From the NCBI RefSeq assembly GCF_019704315.1, contig NZ_AP024597.1:1240001-1304000 (forward strand): a DNA stretch of 64,000 nucleotides. Direction: 5' to 3'. Positions 52,690 through 61,997 of the stretch are shown piece by piece. Under the pieces are notes generated by a model. That model ran no database searches, was not told the DNA's origin, and worked only from the letters and a program-made list of their open reading frames with translations. Both the position numbers and the translations under genes were made by a program. The stretch comes from Stygiolobus caldivivus. GTDB lineage: Archaea > Thermoproteota > Thermoprotei_A > Sulfolobales > Sulfolobaceae. The stretch's first letter is position 1; every line of letters begins with the position of its first letter.

Positions 52690-55600
52690 TTATTTCCTTT
52701 TCCTCATCATCGCTAGGACTATAACTAAAGCTACAACAAGAACCGTAAGTATGACTATTGGAATATAATTGGTGGGCTGTTGAGTATTAGCTGGAACTAT
52801 CCCACCAACTCCTCCCGCGTTAGCCGGTTGCGGAAATGTCTCGGTTACATTCTGTACTACTACTGTCTCTGTCACGTTGGTATTGGTTATAGTGTATTCG
52901 CCCGGCAGAAGGCCTACTACCGGTAACCTACCGTTGGAAATCCACAAGAATGAAAAGTTATTTGCTCCTTTAACTTCTAATAGACCGCTCTCGTTAATTT
53001 CGACACTGCTGTTAAACTCGAGTAAACTCAGATTCGATAATTTGAGCACTTCAGCAGTATATGGCTGTAGAACAATAGGGGCTATGCTTTCATTATCATA
53101 TGTTACATCTATTGTTAAGGTCTCGTTCGACTCGAAGCCCAAGTACGTCACGTTACCAGCGGGTACTAAAACTTCTATACTATTATTAGTCCTTGAAACG
53201 AGAATGTACGGGTTATTCGTTAATACGTGAGTTCCGTTTATTATTATCTTTGTGGAGTTTATATTTAATACCGCTAATGGTGGGTCGCTTGCTATTTGAA
53301 GTATTAAGAGACCAGTAGTAGGTAGTAAAAGGGGGTTTAAATATGAATTAGTAAGCAGAAGGTAAATAAGGGTGTGGATAGCGTAATTCTTAATATCTTC
53401 ATATGTGGAGTTACTAAACGTTACGGGAGGTGTGATATTTCCTAGACTTATTGGTCTAGAATCTTCACTTATAGTCGAATTAGCACTTTCAGCAAGAGAA
53501 ACCAACATACCTAAACTCGTATTTACTTCTTCAAAGTCTATTTGTGATGCTTCATACGCTATTTGAACTGATTTAGGATTCGAGACACCTAAAAATGTAA
53601 TAAACACCTCGCCTATTATGTTAGTATATGTGAATTTTTCTATTAAATATATCTGATACCATATATTAAACCAGATATATTTATTTAATGTAATACTCGA
53701 ATATAATTCACTCGCAAGCGTGAGATTTATATTACTAGAAGTCTGAAATTCTGTGATTAACGTGTTCAGCCCAGAGTAACTTTCATTAGCTAAGTACATA
53801 AAGCTCAAGAGTTCAGAATATAAAATACTATTTGGTAAATTCCATGCTTTTTCAATTATGTTAGCCAGTGAAATTAGGAAGAATCCAGCTAATGCTTCAG
53901 GAGATAGCAGTGAGTCTACAAGAGTATCAGCTAGGCCTGACTCAAAATTATCCAATATGGCTGAACCTAAAGCCCGATTTAACCCTACTTCAGTAATGCT
54001 CTCATACAAACTTTCACTAAAGCTAACTACGAAAATAGAGGCTAATTTCTCGCCTAACGAATCTATGACTATTTGCGTGATTTTAGCATCTTCGTTAGGT
54101 AATTCAGAGCCGTATATGATCGCATATAACTCTTTTATAAAGCTTTGCTGTTGTACCGGGGAGAGTTCTTCAAATTTTTCCACAGTTGCTATAAAATTCG
54201 AAGTGGTTAGCCCATATTGCCCAAACAGCGTTTTAATTTCACTAGCCTTTTGTTGTCCGAATACCTGGCTTAATTTACCAGTATATACTAGGATAAAGAC
54301 TTTGAATGATAGGAGGGTCGCATCCTTTATCAGTTTTATTGTAGAAGACGGAATCTGAAGACCGCTTAATATACTGAACACCAAAAGTATGTAGTTAAGC
54401 ACCTCGCTTATCCAGTTTGCTAATGTTATTGTGTATGGCGTAACAGGGTTGAGCGCTCCTTCTAAACCCTCATATCCCTCAGATTGGTAGCTATAATATT
54501 GCACTATGTTTTTAAAATTCTCTTGCAAATATATCCATAAGTAAAGATAAGTAAGAATCGTCTCTTCAGTTGTAATATTCGTAACCGGGGTACCGTTAGT
54601 GAATGTTAGCTGATAGAACTTAATTAAACGAGGAGATTCCCAGATGCTAATGAATTGGCTAGGAGTTAACTCACCGTATATCCCCGGGGACTCCCAGTAA
54701 ACGTAATAAGTGTTACCTTCAAAACATACGGGAATGTAGAAGTAGCTCGGTGACACAGTATAATTATACTGGTCAGTGGCTACGGGTTCTCCCCAGTACT
54801 GGTATAACCACGAGTAAGCGACTACATAGATATAGGAGGGCTCGCTTTGTGGAGATATGGTCAAGGAGAAGTTGTTAAGACCTTGAAGGAAATACGTAAT
54901 CCCTATCAAATAGGACTTTTCTAAACCGGACTGCGAGTAAACGTCAACTAACACTCTACCATCTATAGTGAGGTCCAGAGGGTTATCTATTACTACGTTC
55001 ACCTTATAAGAACCGTTATATAAAGGCTGTAAGTTAACGTCGTATATCCACGGTGTGTCCCTAGTAAAGTTAAGTATTATAGTCTGACCATAATTAACGC
55101 TTACCGATACATTACCCCAGTACTCTGTCTCATTTAGACCTATATTGGGATAATGATAAATGTCTACGACATAGTTACCGGGTGGGACATTGTTAAAGAC
55201 CAGCTGTGACTTAGAATTCATATAGGATGTCTCAATGATCTGCACTTCATTATTTAATAGAAAACCATACACCACTCCGGGAACACCGGAGGCCGGTTTC
55301 CCGTTCACGTTAAACACGTTTATAACTATCTTATCGGTGGTGTTAGTCACGTAGGTAGTGTTTACGAGGCTTATCAAATCCGGTAAAATACCTTCTATCT
55401 CCTCATAATTAGGAGGGTTGGCGTTCAAACCTATGGAGTAAACATATTGGGCTGATCGATCAGGGAACAGAGTTATAGCAGCGTGCTGTATGTCCAAGAA
55501 GGAATAATCTACAGTAGCCTGACCGACCCGCAACCCTACTGTTACCACTTGGATCTGGGGTGTAGATGACATGTTGTTTATTATGTCTATCGTTACGTTC

Positions 55601-57900
55601 CAACCTTCTTGGTCGTTCACCATTGATATAGGACCTACCGGTAGTACTTGGTATAAACCGAAGGAGTTCAGTTGCCCCACATAGCTCTCGTTAATATAGA
55701 CTGAGGTATTACCATCAAGGTAATAGGATTGGTTAATAAGTCCTTGAGAGGAATTAACATATGGATTGTAATCGCTGGGCCAAATACCGAAGCCCGCTCC
55801 GTCATTCCCTTTATGTATATGGCTCCAGTACTGGTTAAGTTGAAGTGGGACTGGGGCTAAATTGCGGTAATATATTAACGCAATTATCTGCTTGCCGTTA
55901 TAAGCTATTATTAACGTCTTCTGTAATTTATAACTGTAATTAACCACGGTGCCATTTGCGTATGTGGGTAGTGCTACATAGGTGAAACCGTAAATATGCC
56001 AACCGTCAATTGTAGTATTAACTATGAAGGGTCCGGCCACCTTGTATGTGAAGTAGCTCTGATTATTAGCATCAAACACCCCTGGAATAGAAAGGTTACC
56101 GAACATCACACCACGTAGCATTACCCCTAGTTCGGCCTTAGTGTAATTAACGTATATTAATCCCTCAGCTGATGAGTTGTAGAAATAAGGAATTATATTA
56201 GTAGCCTCTACTTGACTACCACTGTTAAAGGTCAGTTCGGCTTCGTCTGTAGTTATAGGAGTGCCGTAATAGTTATTTATATATGCGGATAACACGACAT
56301 AAACGTAAGAAGTAGTTGTGGGTACTCCTAAGTTAAAGTAATTAAAACCGGGGTGTATGTATTCTTGATATGAGGCGGGAACTGAATAAGAGGAAACGTA
56401 GAAATAAACTGTTCCTTCAACAGAATAGCTCAGCGGGTTATAAACTACCAAGGTGATGTTGTCCGTGTTATTAACGGTAGTATAGTTCAGATTAACAATC
56501 ACCGGAGTGTCCCTAAAGAAGTTGACCACAGACGATGAAGCCACGTTTACGGTTATATTTCCCCAATACTCGGTGACGTTTAACCCTGAACCAGGGTAAT
56601 GATAGACCTCGACCACATATTCGCCCGGGGTAATATTGTTAAATATTACTTGAGAGTTTCCGTTCATGTAAGCTTTACTTACCATCTGGTTTGTCGAGGC
56701 GTTAATTAATAACGCGTAAGTCTCCCCTCCTAGTGAAGACGCCGTGTTACCGTTGTAATTATAAACGTTAATTATTAGTTGTGCAGTAGAGCTCTGTACC
56801 CTTTGAGTCCCGATGACGTAAAGCTCCACGTCATAATTAGGTAAAACGTCGGCTTCGTAAATGTAACCGTTACTGTACAACATGAATACGGGTACTCCGG
56901 GCGTCGTAATATTACCTATTATTGAATTGAACTCCGGGTCTAGTGCATATGTGAAGTTCCTACCACCTACGTAAACGTAATTGTCCCCTTGGTCAAACGC
57001 CAACCCGTATACGATATTATCTGTGGGTATTTCTGCCACGACGTCCGTTGAAGATATGACCCCCACGTAACTACCGTTGACAACGTACAAGTAACCGTCC
57101 TGTTGGTCATAAACCATTTGCGGGTACGTTACGGACATGAACAAGTTGGGGCTGTCTTTAATTTCAGCTATAACGGAATCCGCTGTAGGGTTAATGACGT
57201 ATATTTGAGAACCCCCCAACGCGTATATATACCCGTCCGAAGGGTCGTAAAGTAGCATGTAGACCGAACCGTTAACGTTTAACTTACTTACTAAGTTTAA
57301 GGAAGGCGTCAGTACGGTTATGTAGTCAAGCGACGCGACGTAGATTTCCCCGTTAGAAGGGTCTACTAGCATATAAGTCACCCCATAACTTATATTGGTC
57401 TCCCCGCTTATCGTATCACTAACAGTATTCACGGCATAGAGATCGGACGCTGTGGCCGCGTATATCATACCGTTCTGTGGGTCGTAAACTATACTGTAAA
57501 TATACCCGTTGAGCGATATGTTATGTATTATCTGAGTCCCGTATATCACGCCTATAGAACTAGCCAGATTAACGTATACGTAGCCCGTAGAATTGTCGTA
57601 GTACATAATAGGTAACGTTTCTCCAGGGAAGGGTGTATTTACCGGGATCACACCTACTATGGATTCCCCGGAAATTACATAGATCCCGTCCAAGTCTGCG
57701 AAGTATACGTAGCCGTCCTGGGGGTTATAAAGCATGTACCCAGGGTAAGTCTGGCCTAAGTTTACGGACTTTACCACACTCCCTATCGGGGACATGGAAA
57801 GCACCACTAAGGTCCAGTGGGTCAAAGGAGCGGAAATCATAAATAACGAGAGTATTGTTACCGATAATACCCTCCTCATAGTACTGAACTTTCCTGGCAT
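52690..57900 (-). CDS. Giant secreted, anchored surface protein with N-terminal beta-propeller
   Basis: A 1,736-residue protein. Signal peptide about 8-30. Residues about 35-370 carry repeated blocks such as VYDPQNGMIYAATASDLYAVN and LYDPSDGYIYALGGSQIYVIN, a YVTN/NHL-like propeller. Two copies of an about 75-residue beta-sandwich module (VNVYNYNGNTASSLGG...GEYVVEVYHYPGSGLNVTEYWGNITV and VFNVNGKPASGVPG...GNYVVDIYHYPNIGLNETEYWGNVSV) follow at about 370-450 and 865-945. A helical region with many N-glycosylation sequons lies at about 1150-1550. The C-terminus has one helix (YIPIVILTVLVVALVIVLAMM) and MRKRK. An external adhesion or binding role is likely. No catalytic motif recognised. Confidence 0.85.
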   Translation of the reverse strand: MPGKFSTMRRVLSVTILSLFMISAPLTHWTLVVLSMSPIGSVVKSVNLGQTYPGYMLYNPQDGYVYFADLDGIYVISGESIVGVIPVNTPFPGETLPIMYYDNSTGYVYVNLASSIGVIYGTQIIHNISLNGYIYSIVYDPQNGMIYAATASDLYAVNTVSDTISGETNISYGVTYMLVDPSNGEIYVASLDYITVLTPSLNLVSKLNVNGSVYMLLYDPSDGYIYALGGSQIYVINPTADSVIAEIKDSPNLFMSVTYPQMVYDQQDGYLYVVNGSYVGVISSTDVVAEIPTDNIVYGLAFDQGDNYVYVGGRNFTYALDPEFNSIIGNITTPGVPVFMLYSNGYIYEADVLPNYDVELYVIGTQRVQSSTAQLIINVYNYNGNTASSLGGETYALLINASTNQMVSKAYMNGNSQVIFNNITPGEYVVEVYHYPGSGLNVTEYWGNITVNVASSSVVNFFRDTPVIVNLNYTTVNNTDNITLVVYNPLSYSVEGTVYFYVSSYSVPASYQEYIHPGFNYFNLGVPTTTSYVYVVLSAYINNYYGTPITTDEAELTFNSGSQVEATNIIPYFYNSSAEGLIYVNYTKAELGVMLRGVMFGNLSIPGVFDANNQSYFTYKVAGPFIVNTTIDGWHIYGFTYVALPTYANGTVVNYSYKLQKTLIIAYNGKQIIALIYYRNLAPVPLQLNQYWSHIHKGNDGAGFGIWPSDYNPYVNSSQGLINQSYYLDGNTSVYINESYVGQLNSFGLYQVLPVGPISMVNDQEGWNVTIDIINNMSSTPQIQVVTVGLRVGQATVDYSFLDIQHAAITLFPDRSAQYVYSIGLNANPPNYEEIEGILPDLISLVNTTYVTNTTDKIVINVFNVNGKPASGVPGVVYGFLLNNEVQIIETSYMNSKSQLVFNNVPPGNYVVDIYHYPNIGLNETEYWGNVSVSVNYGQTIILNFTRDTPWIYDVNLQPLYNGSYKVNVVIDNPLDLTIDGRVLVDVYSQSGLEKSYLIGITYFLQGLNNFSLTISPQSEPSYIYVVAYSWLYQYWGEPVATDQYNYTVSPSYFYIPVCFEGNTYYVYWESPGIYGELTPSQFISIWESPRLIKFYQLTFTNGTPVTNITTEETILTYLYLWIYLQENFKNIVQYYSYQSEGYEGLEGALNPVTPYTITLANWISEVLNYILLVFSILSGLQIPSSTIKLIKDATLLSFKVFILVYTGKLSQVFGQQKASEIKTLFGQYGLTTSNFIATVEKFEELSPVQQQSFIKELYAIIYGSELPNEDAKITQIVIDSLGEKLASIFVVSFSESLYESITEVGLNRALGSAILDNFESGLADTLVDSLLSPEALAGFFLISLANIIEKAWNLPNSILYSELLSFMYLANESYSGLNTLITEFQTSSNINLTLASELYSSITLNKYIWFNIWYQIYLIEKFTYTNIIGEVFITFLGVSNPKSVQIAYEASQIDFEEVNTSLGMLVSLAESANSTISEDSRPISLGNITPPVTFSNSTYEDIKNYAIHTLIYLLLTNSYLNPLLLPTTGLLILQIASDPPLAVLNINSTKIIINGTHVLTNNPYILVSRTNNSIEVLVPAGNVTYLGFESNETLTIDVTYDNESIAPIVLQPYTAEVLKLSNLSLLEFNSSVEINESGLLEVKGANNFSFLWISNGRLPVVGLLPGEYTITNTNVTETVVVQNVTETFPQPANAGGVGGIVPANTQQPTNYIPIVILTVLVVALVIVLAMMRKRK

Positions 57901-57950
57901 TGATCTAAACTATAACAAAGGGATATATAAGTATATAGGGGGTTAAGTCG

Positions 57951-58109
57951 TTAAACGAACTTGTACCTGCACATCTCACAGTAGACAGCGTCCACGGGGT
58001 TTAAGTGGCCGCACACCTTGCAGACCTTACCGGGAAACCTGTACCTGCACATCTCACAGTAGACAGCGTCGTCCTTATTCAGGTGACCGCAACTGGGACA
58101 GCGCTTCAT
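57951..58109 (-). CDS. Double zinc-ribbon protein, 52 residues
   Basis: Reads [20 protein letters not shown] and continues through a second ribbon to [10 protein letters not shown]. The cysteine pairs CPSC/CEMC and CKVC/CEMC make two zinc ribbons. A 30-nt block coding [10 protein letters not shown] is repeated exactly (57963-57992 and 58041-58070), so the second ribbon arose by recent or conserved duplication. ATG at 58109. No membrane segment, so it is cytosolic. Partner unknown. It lies between two giant secreted-protein genes on the same strand, with short gaps. Confidence 0.75.
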   Translation of the reverse strand: MKRCPSCGHLNKDDAVYCEMCRYRFPGKVCKVCGHLNPVDAVYCEMCRYKFV

Positions 58110-58165
58110 AGCGACACTGATAAAGATGTTGTGGTAATTCGCTTTTATTTTTTACTCTAAAAAAA

Positions 58166-61100
58166 CTACCTCCTCTTCAGTAGTGTCAAGACGACGACCA
58201 GAGCTACGACCAACACTACTATCACGGCTATCTGCAGTAACGGTAGGCCTTGGTTAGAGGTGATTATAGGCGAGGCAGTGACCATTTGGTGTGGCGTTAA
58301 TCTCACGCTTATTACCTCGTCGGAGCTACTGACACTGACGGTACTGTTTATCACACCCTGCGGTGTCTGTGCTTGTATCGTGTATTGCCCGGTAGGTACT
58401 CCTACTACTTGTAACTGTGTCAGGTTGTTGAGTAGGAACACGTAAGAGGCTACGGGTGACTTGATAGCTAATTCCGAAATGTTTGACTGGGAGTTCAACT
58501 CTACCTTAGCTTGCGTCGCGTACCCCACATAGGAGTCGTTAAGCTTTAAGAACGCTATTGACCTTTGTAGAGTGCCGCTGAAGCTCAGGTTATAAGGTAT
58601 CTTAAGCAGTGATAAGTTAACTCTCTGCGGTGAACCGGCTACTAGGTAACTCTCTGAGACGTTGGGGATTATAAAGTACAAGTTATTTAAGCTCTTTACG
58701 TACTCTGCTCCCTTCACTTCGCTCGCGACATAATTATACATTACCACCAAGGGGCTGGTATTTAAGTACAGTTGTGCTATGCTGAGGGGCGTAGAATTTA
58801 ACGTTATCTTGACGAAAGGTATTTTTACGGCCGTGGGTGTCAAGTTGACTTCCGTAGTCAGGGCCTCCCCTACGAAGTGCTGGAAGAAGTAGTCGTAGTC
58901 GCTGAGGTTTAACAAACTTATGACCTTATAGTGGTCTAAGACCTGAGTAAACACGGGGTCTACTACAGTAGCGTTGACGAACAGTACCTTATACCCGACT
59001 ATCCTAGAATACGGGGCGGTAAGGTTCAAAGGTACTTGGACACTGCCTATCGGGACGTAAGTCTTCTGCGTCGTTAAGTTGTAGTATAAGTCAGTCACGG
59101 GGATGGAGTAGAACTGCTGTACTTGTGCGACGCCGTTAAAGGAATAGTAGGGCGGTACGTAAAGCTCGGCCACTAAACTCTCGTCCCTTATGCTCGCGTT
59201 AAGCACCGTGGGGAACCAATAGACGGTCGTCATGTTAAGTACGGCCGGGCTCTTCAGCATAAACGCAGTGGCGTTAAACACCGCTATTAAGGAGTTCCTG
59301 AAGGCCAAGTAGGGTATTAAGGTCTGTACATCGGACGGACTTAACAGGGATTGCCCTGCTATTTCGCCGTAATTGTTCTTGTTTAGCAGTGTCATCAAGT
59401 CCGTGAGGTCTGCAGACACTGCGCTCTTGACCTCAGTATAAGCCCTGAAATTGCCTTGTGAGAGTGCCTCGTCCTCTTCGTCTAACATCTGCGTCAGCTT
59501 GGAAGTGTTAAAGGAGAGTAACGGGGAAATGTTGTTTATAAAAGGCCCTACGTTGACCGCCCCGGTATAATATGGTAATACCGGGTTGTTGACCACCATC
59601 TGTAAATAGGAGTAGAATTGCGGTGACCCGTTAAATAGTTTGTAACTGTCGTTCATTAAAAGCGCGTAGTAGTAGATAGACTGGGCATAGTTAGTAGTGA
59701 AGTTTTCCCAGTAGCCTTTAGTCATGACGTAATCCGTGACGTTAAATACCGGGGTCACGAGGTTTAAGCAAGAGAGGATGGGCTTGAAGTAGTCCGTGAA
59801 GTTCAACGTAATTAGTTGGCTGTTCACTTCACCTCGGAAGACGGTGACCGTCAGGTTATTAAACGTCAGGAGCCCTGCAGTATAGTTCACTCCCGGCTTT
59901 AAGGCTATAGTCATAGACGGTGAAGAAGTGGTGTAAGTCTGTCCCGAAACGTTGACGAACCAGTAGGTGTCTGTTAACCCTATAGCCTCAAAGGTCACGT
60001 TTATTTGTGTCCTAAACACAGCCGTCACCACCGTGTTACCCATTACGTTGACCGTCAGCGGGTTTTCAGTGTAGGTAGAACCGTTTACCGCCCAGTACTG
60101 GAAGGTCGAGTTACTGTAAGGAGTCGCGTATAAAGTAATGGTACCGGGGAACACCTTTATAGACGTGTTTGTAGTTGTAGTGTAACTCTGCCCTTTATAA
60201 GTCACTTGGACTACCCCGCTATATGGCGGTACCTCACTTATGTTTACCGTGACCGGTGTTATTATCCTGCCGTTGCTTATTGTAGCGTTAACTCCGACGG
60301 GTATACCGTAAAGGTATTCCGATGTAGACAGGAAGACTACCTCGTTATACGGGTCCATTATTAACGGGAAGTTTTGCCCCCCGTTGATCCCTACACCTAA
60401 CTGTGCTAACGGGTAAACCCCTTGCCCTATCTCCTTAACTTCGGCAACTAGTTGCCCCCCACTGTTAAACTCAAGTAAGTCCCAGTTAGTCCCGCTACCG
60501 TTGAGCACCGCTATGACCTGGCCGTTTAAGGAGCTGGTTATCGCCCTGACGTCAGTTATACTCTTACTCCACACGACTTGGCCCGTTAGGTCTACATCGT
60601 ATAATGTCCCGTTAACGTAGGCTACGACACCGTTAGAGGAGGGGGTGACTAAGGGAGGTCTAGTGCTTAAGGGTAGCCGCACCGCAAAAGAGCCTTCCTT
60701 CGTAAGCCCTATGAGGAAAGTGGTCGCGGCAGCTGGAGTGGAGCTTTTTGGCGAGAACGTAAAGGTGACGTTCTTTATCCCTACGAACACGTTCCCCTTT
60801 TCGTCCACGGTAAACGTTGAGTTAGGTACGGAGATTGATAGTAACGAGGCTATATCGGTAAGGTTATACTTTAGGTTCAGGCTTAAGTTAGGTATCGTGA
60901 AAACTTGTAAATAGCAAGAGGGATAAGATAAGTTAGCGTAGAGCGCGTAAATAGTGTCGTTATAAGTTACGGCAAAGCTACGGGATATCCCTCTTATACC
61001 TACTGTGGGGTTAAGCCCGACATACGCGGACAGTACGGGGCAAGCTATATGTGAGGTCGGGGAGATGTTGGCGTAAACTATTTCGAAGGGAAAAGTAGGT

Positions 61101-61927
61101 AAAGTAGCGTAAACCTTATCACTGGATACAGCTATGGAGAACACGTAAGGTATGCTCTCATACGGGCTAGAGTTTTCGTTAGGGGAAGGTATAGGTGGGG
61201 GGTTGGAACTAGGTATCCAGCAATAGTAGTCCAAGAGACAACCGTGATGCTGAACGATCACGGTTTGGTTTACCACAGTTATCAACGACCCGTTATCGGT
61301 GTAAAACGCGTATATTTTTGTAGAACCGTTAAAGTACACTGCGGCTGCAGTGTAGTCTTTGGTGATGGCTACCGCGGTTATTTTCCCGACAAAGCCCTTA
61401 TACCCCCACGCAACCACAAAGCTGGAATTATGGTAGAAGTATTTAGCTACAACTAGCTCTGAAGTGTTTGTGCCTAAGACTACGTAATCACAAGGTCCCG
61501 CGTAGTACGCGTTTATTGCTGTCACATAATCTATCGGGAAAGAGGCTATCTTAGGGGTGCTCTTAACGTGTTGAGTAAACTGTGGCTCGTATACCTCGTA
61601 AAGCCTTATACCCCCTAAAGGTACTAATACATAGCCTGATTGGGGGAAAATTTTCACATTACTGTTCAGCGGTAACGCATAAAAGTAGTACATTCCCTCC
61701 GGTAGGTTTAAATACGTAGTTGGACCGATGACTTTCTTAAACACTAAGGACTGAGTATTGACGCTGTATATGGTGAGCAGAATTTTTGCTTTTCCCCCGG
61801 TCACCGTGACCTTTAAGTCGTAGGTAGGGTTAGCGTTTGTGCTGGTAGAAGCAACTACCGGGACTGAAGGGAGTAACATTAAAAGGAGGAGTAAAATAGA
61901 GACCAGAGTCTGGACTGTCCTCTTCAT
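58166..61927 (-). CDS. Giant secreted, anchored surface protein, InlB-like repeat module
   Basis: A 1,253-residue protein. Signal peptide about 5-27 (TLVSILLLLLMLLPSVPVVAS). Residues about 120-540 hold blade-like repeats with an internal segment VFVGIKNVTFTFSPK. Around 575-650 YKGQSYTTTTNTSIKVFPGTITLYATPYSNSTFQYWAVNGST...TVTAVF is a bacterial-type InlB B-like repeat. About 690-1000 is helical, and the C-terminal beta domain ends in one helix (LLQIAVIVVLVVALVVVLTLL) and KRR. Dense NxS/T sequons. It shares anchor style and strand with the two neighbours. It resembles no enzyme; a cell-surface binding role is inference. Confidence 0.83.
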   Translation of the reverse strand: MKRTVQTLVSILLLLLMLLPSVPVVASTSTNANPTYDLKVTVTGGKAKILLTIYSVNTQSLVFKKVIGPTTYLNLPEGMYYFYALPLNSNVKIFPQSGYVLVPLGGIRLYEVYEPQFTQHVKSTPKIASFPIDYVTAINAYYAGPCDYVVLGTNTSELVVAKYFYHNSSFVVAWGYKGFVGKITAVAITKDYTAAAVYFNGSTKIYAFYTDNGSLITVVNQTVIVQHHGCLLDYYCWIPSSNPPPIPSPNENSSPYESIPYVFSIAVSSDKVYATLPTFPFEIVYANISPTSHIACPVLSAYVGLNPTVGIRGISRSFAVTYNDTIYALYANLSYPSCYLQVFTIPNLSLNLKYNLTDIASLLSISVPNSTFTVDEKGNVFVGIKNVTFTFSPKSSTPAAATTFLIGLTKEGSFAVRLPLSTRPPLVTPSSNGVVAYVNGTLYDVDLTGQVVWSKSITDVRAITSSLNGQVIAVLNGSGTNWDLLEFNSGGQLVAEVKEIGQGVYPLAQLGVGINGGQNFPLIMDPYNEVVFLSTSEYLYGIPVGVNATISNGRIITPVTVNISEVPPYSGVVQVTYKGQSYTTTTNTSIKVFPGTITLYATPYSNSTFQYWAVNGSTYTENPLTVNVMGNTVVTAVFRTQINVTFEAIGLTDTYWFVNVSGQTYTTSSPSMTIALKPGVNYTAGLLTFNNLTVTVFRGEVNSQLITLNFTDYFKPILSCLNLVTPVFNVTDYVMTKGYWENFTTNYAQSIYYYALLMNDSYKLFNGSPQFYSYLQMVVNNPVLPYYTGAVNVGPFINNISPLLSFNTSKLTQMLDEEDEALSQGNFRAYTEVKSAVSADLTDLMTLLNKNNYGEIAGQSLLSPSDVQTLIPYLAFRNSLIAVFNATAFMLKSPAVLNMTTVYWFPTVLNASIRDESLVAELYVPPYYSFNGVAQVQQFYSIPVTDLYYNLTTQKTYVPIGSVQVPLNLTAPYSRIVGYKVLFVNATVVDPVFTQVLDHYKVISLLNLSDYDYFFQHFVGEALTTEVNLTPTAVKIPFVKITLNSTPLSIAQLYLNTSPLVVMYNYVASEVKGAEYVKSLNNLYFIIPNVSESYLVAGSPQRVNLSLLKIPYNLSFSGTLQRSIAFLKLNDSYVGYATQAKVELNSQSNISELAIKSPVASYVFLLNNLTQLQVVGVPTGQYTIQAQTPQGVINSTVSVSSSDEVISVRLTPHQMVTASPIITSNQGLPLLQIAVIVVLVVALVVVLTLLKRR

Positions 61928-61997
61928 TTAGTGTTTTTGTGACTATTCGGATAAAAAAGCTTTACTCTCAGACAAACAAGTTTCCTTTCTGAAACCC

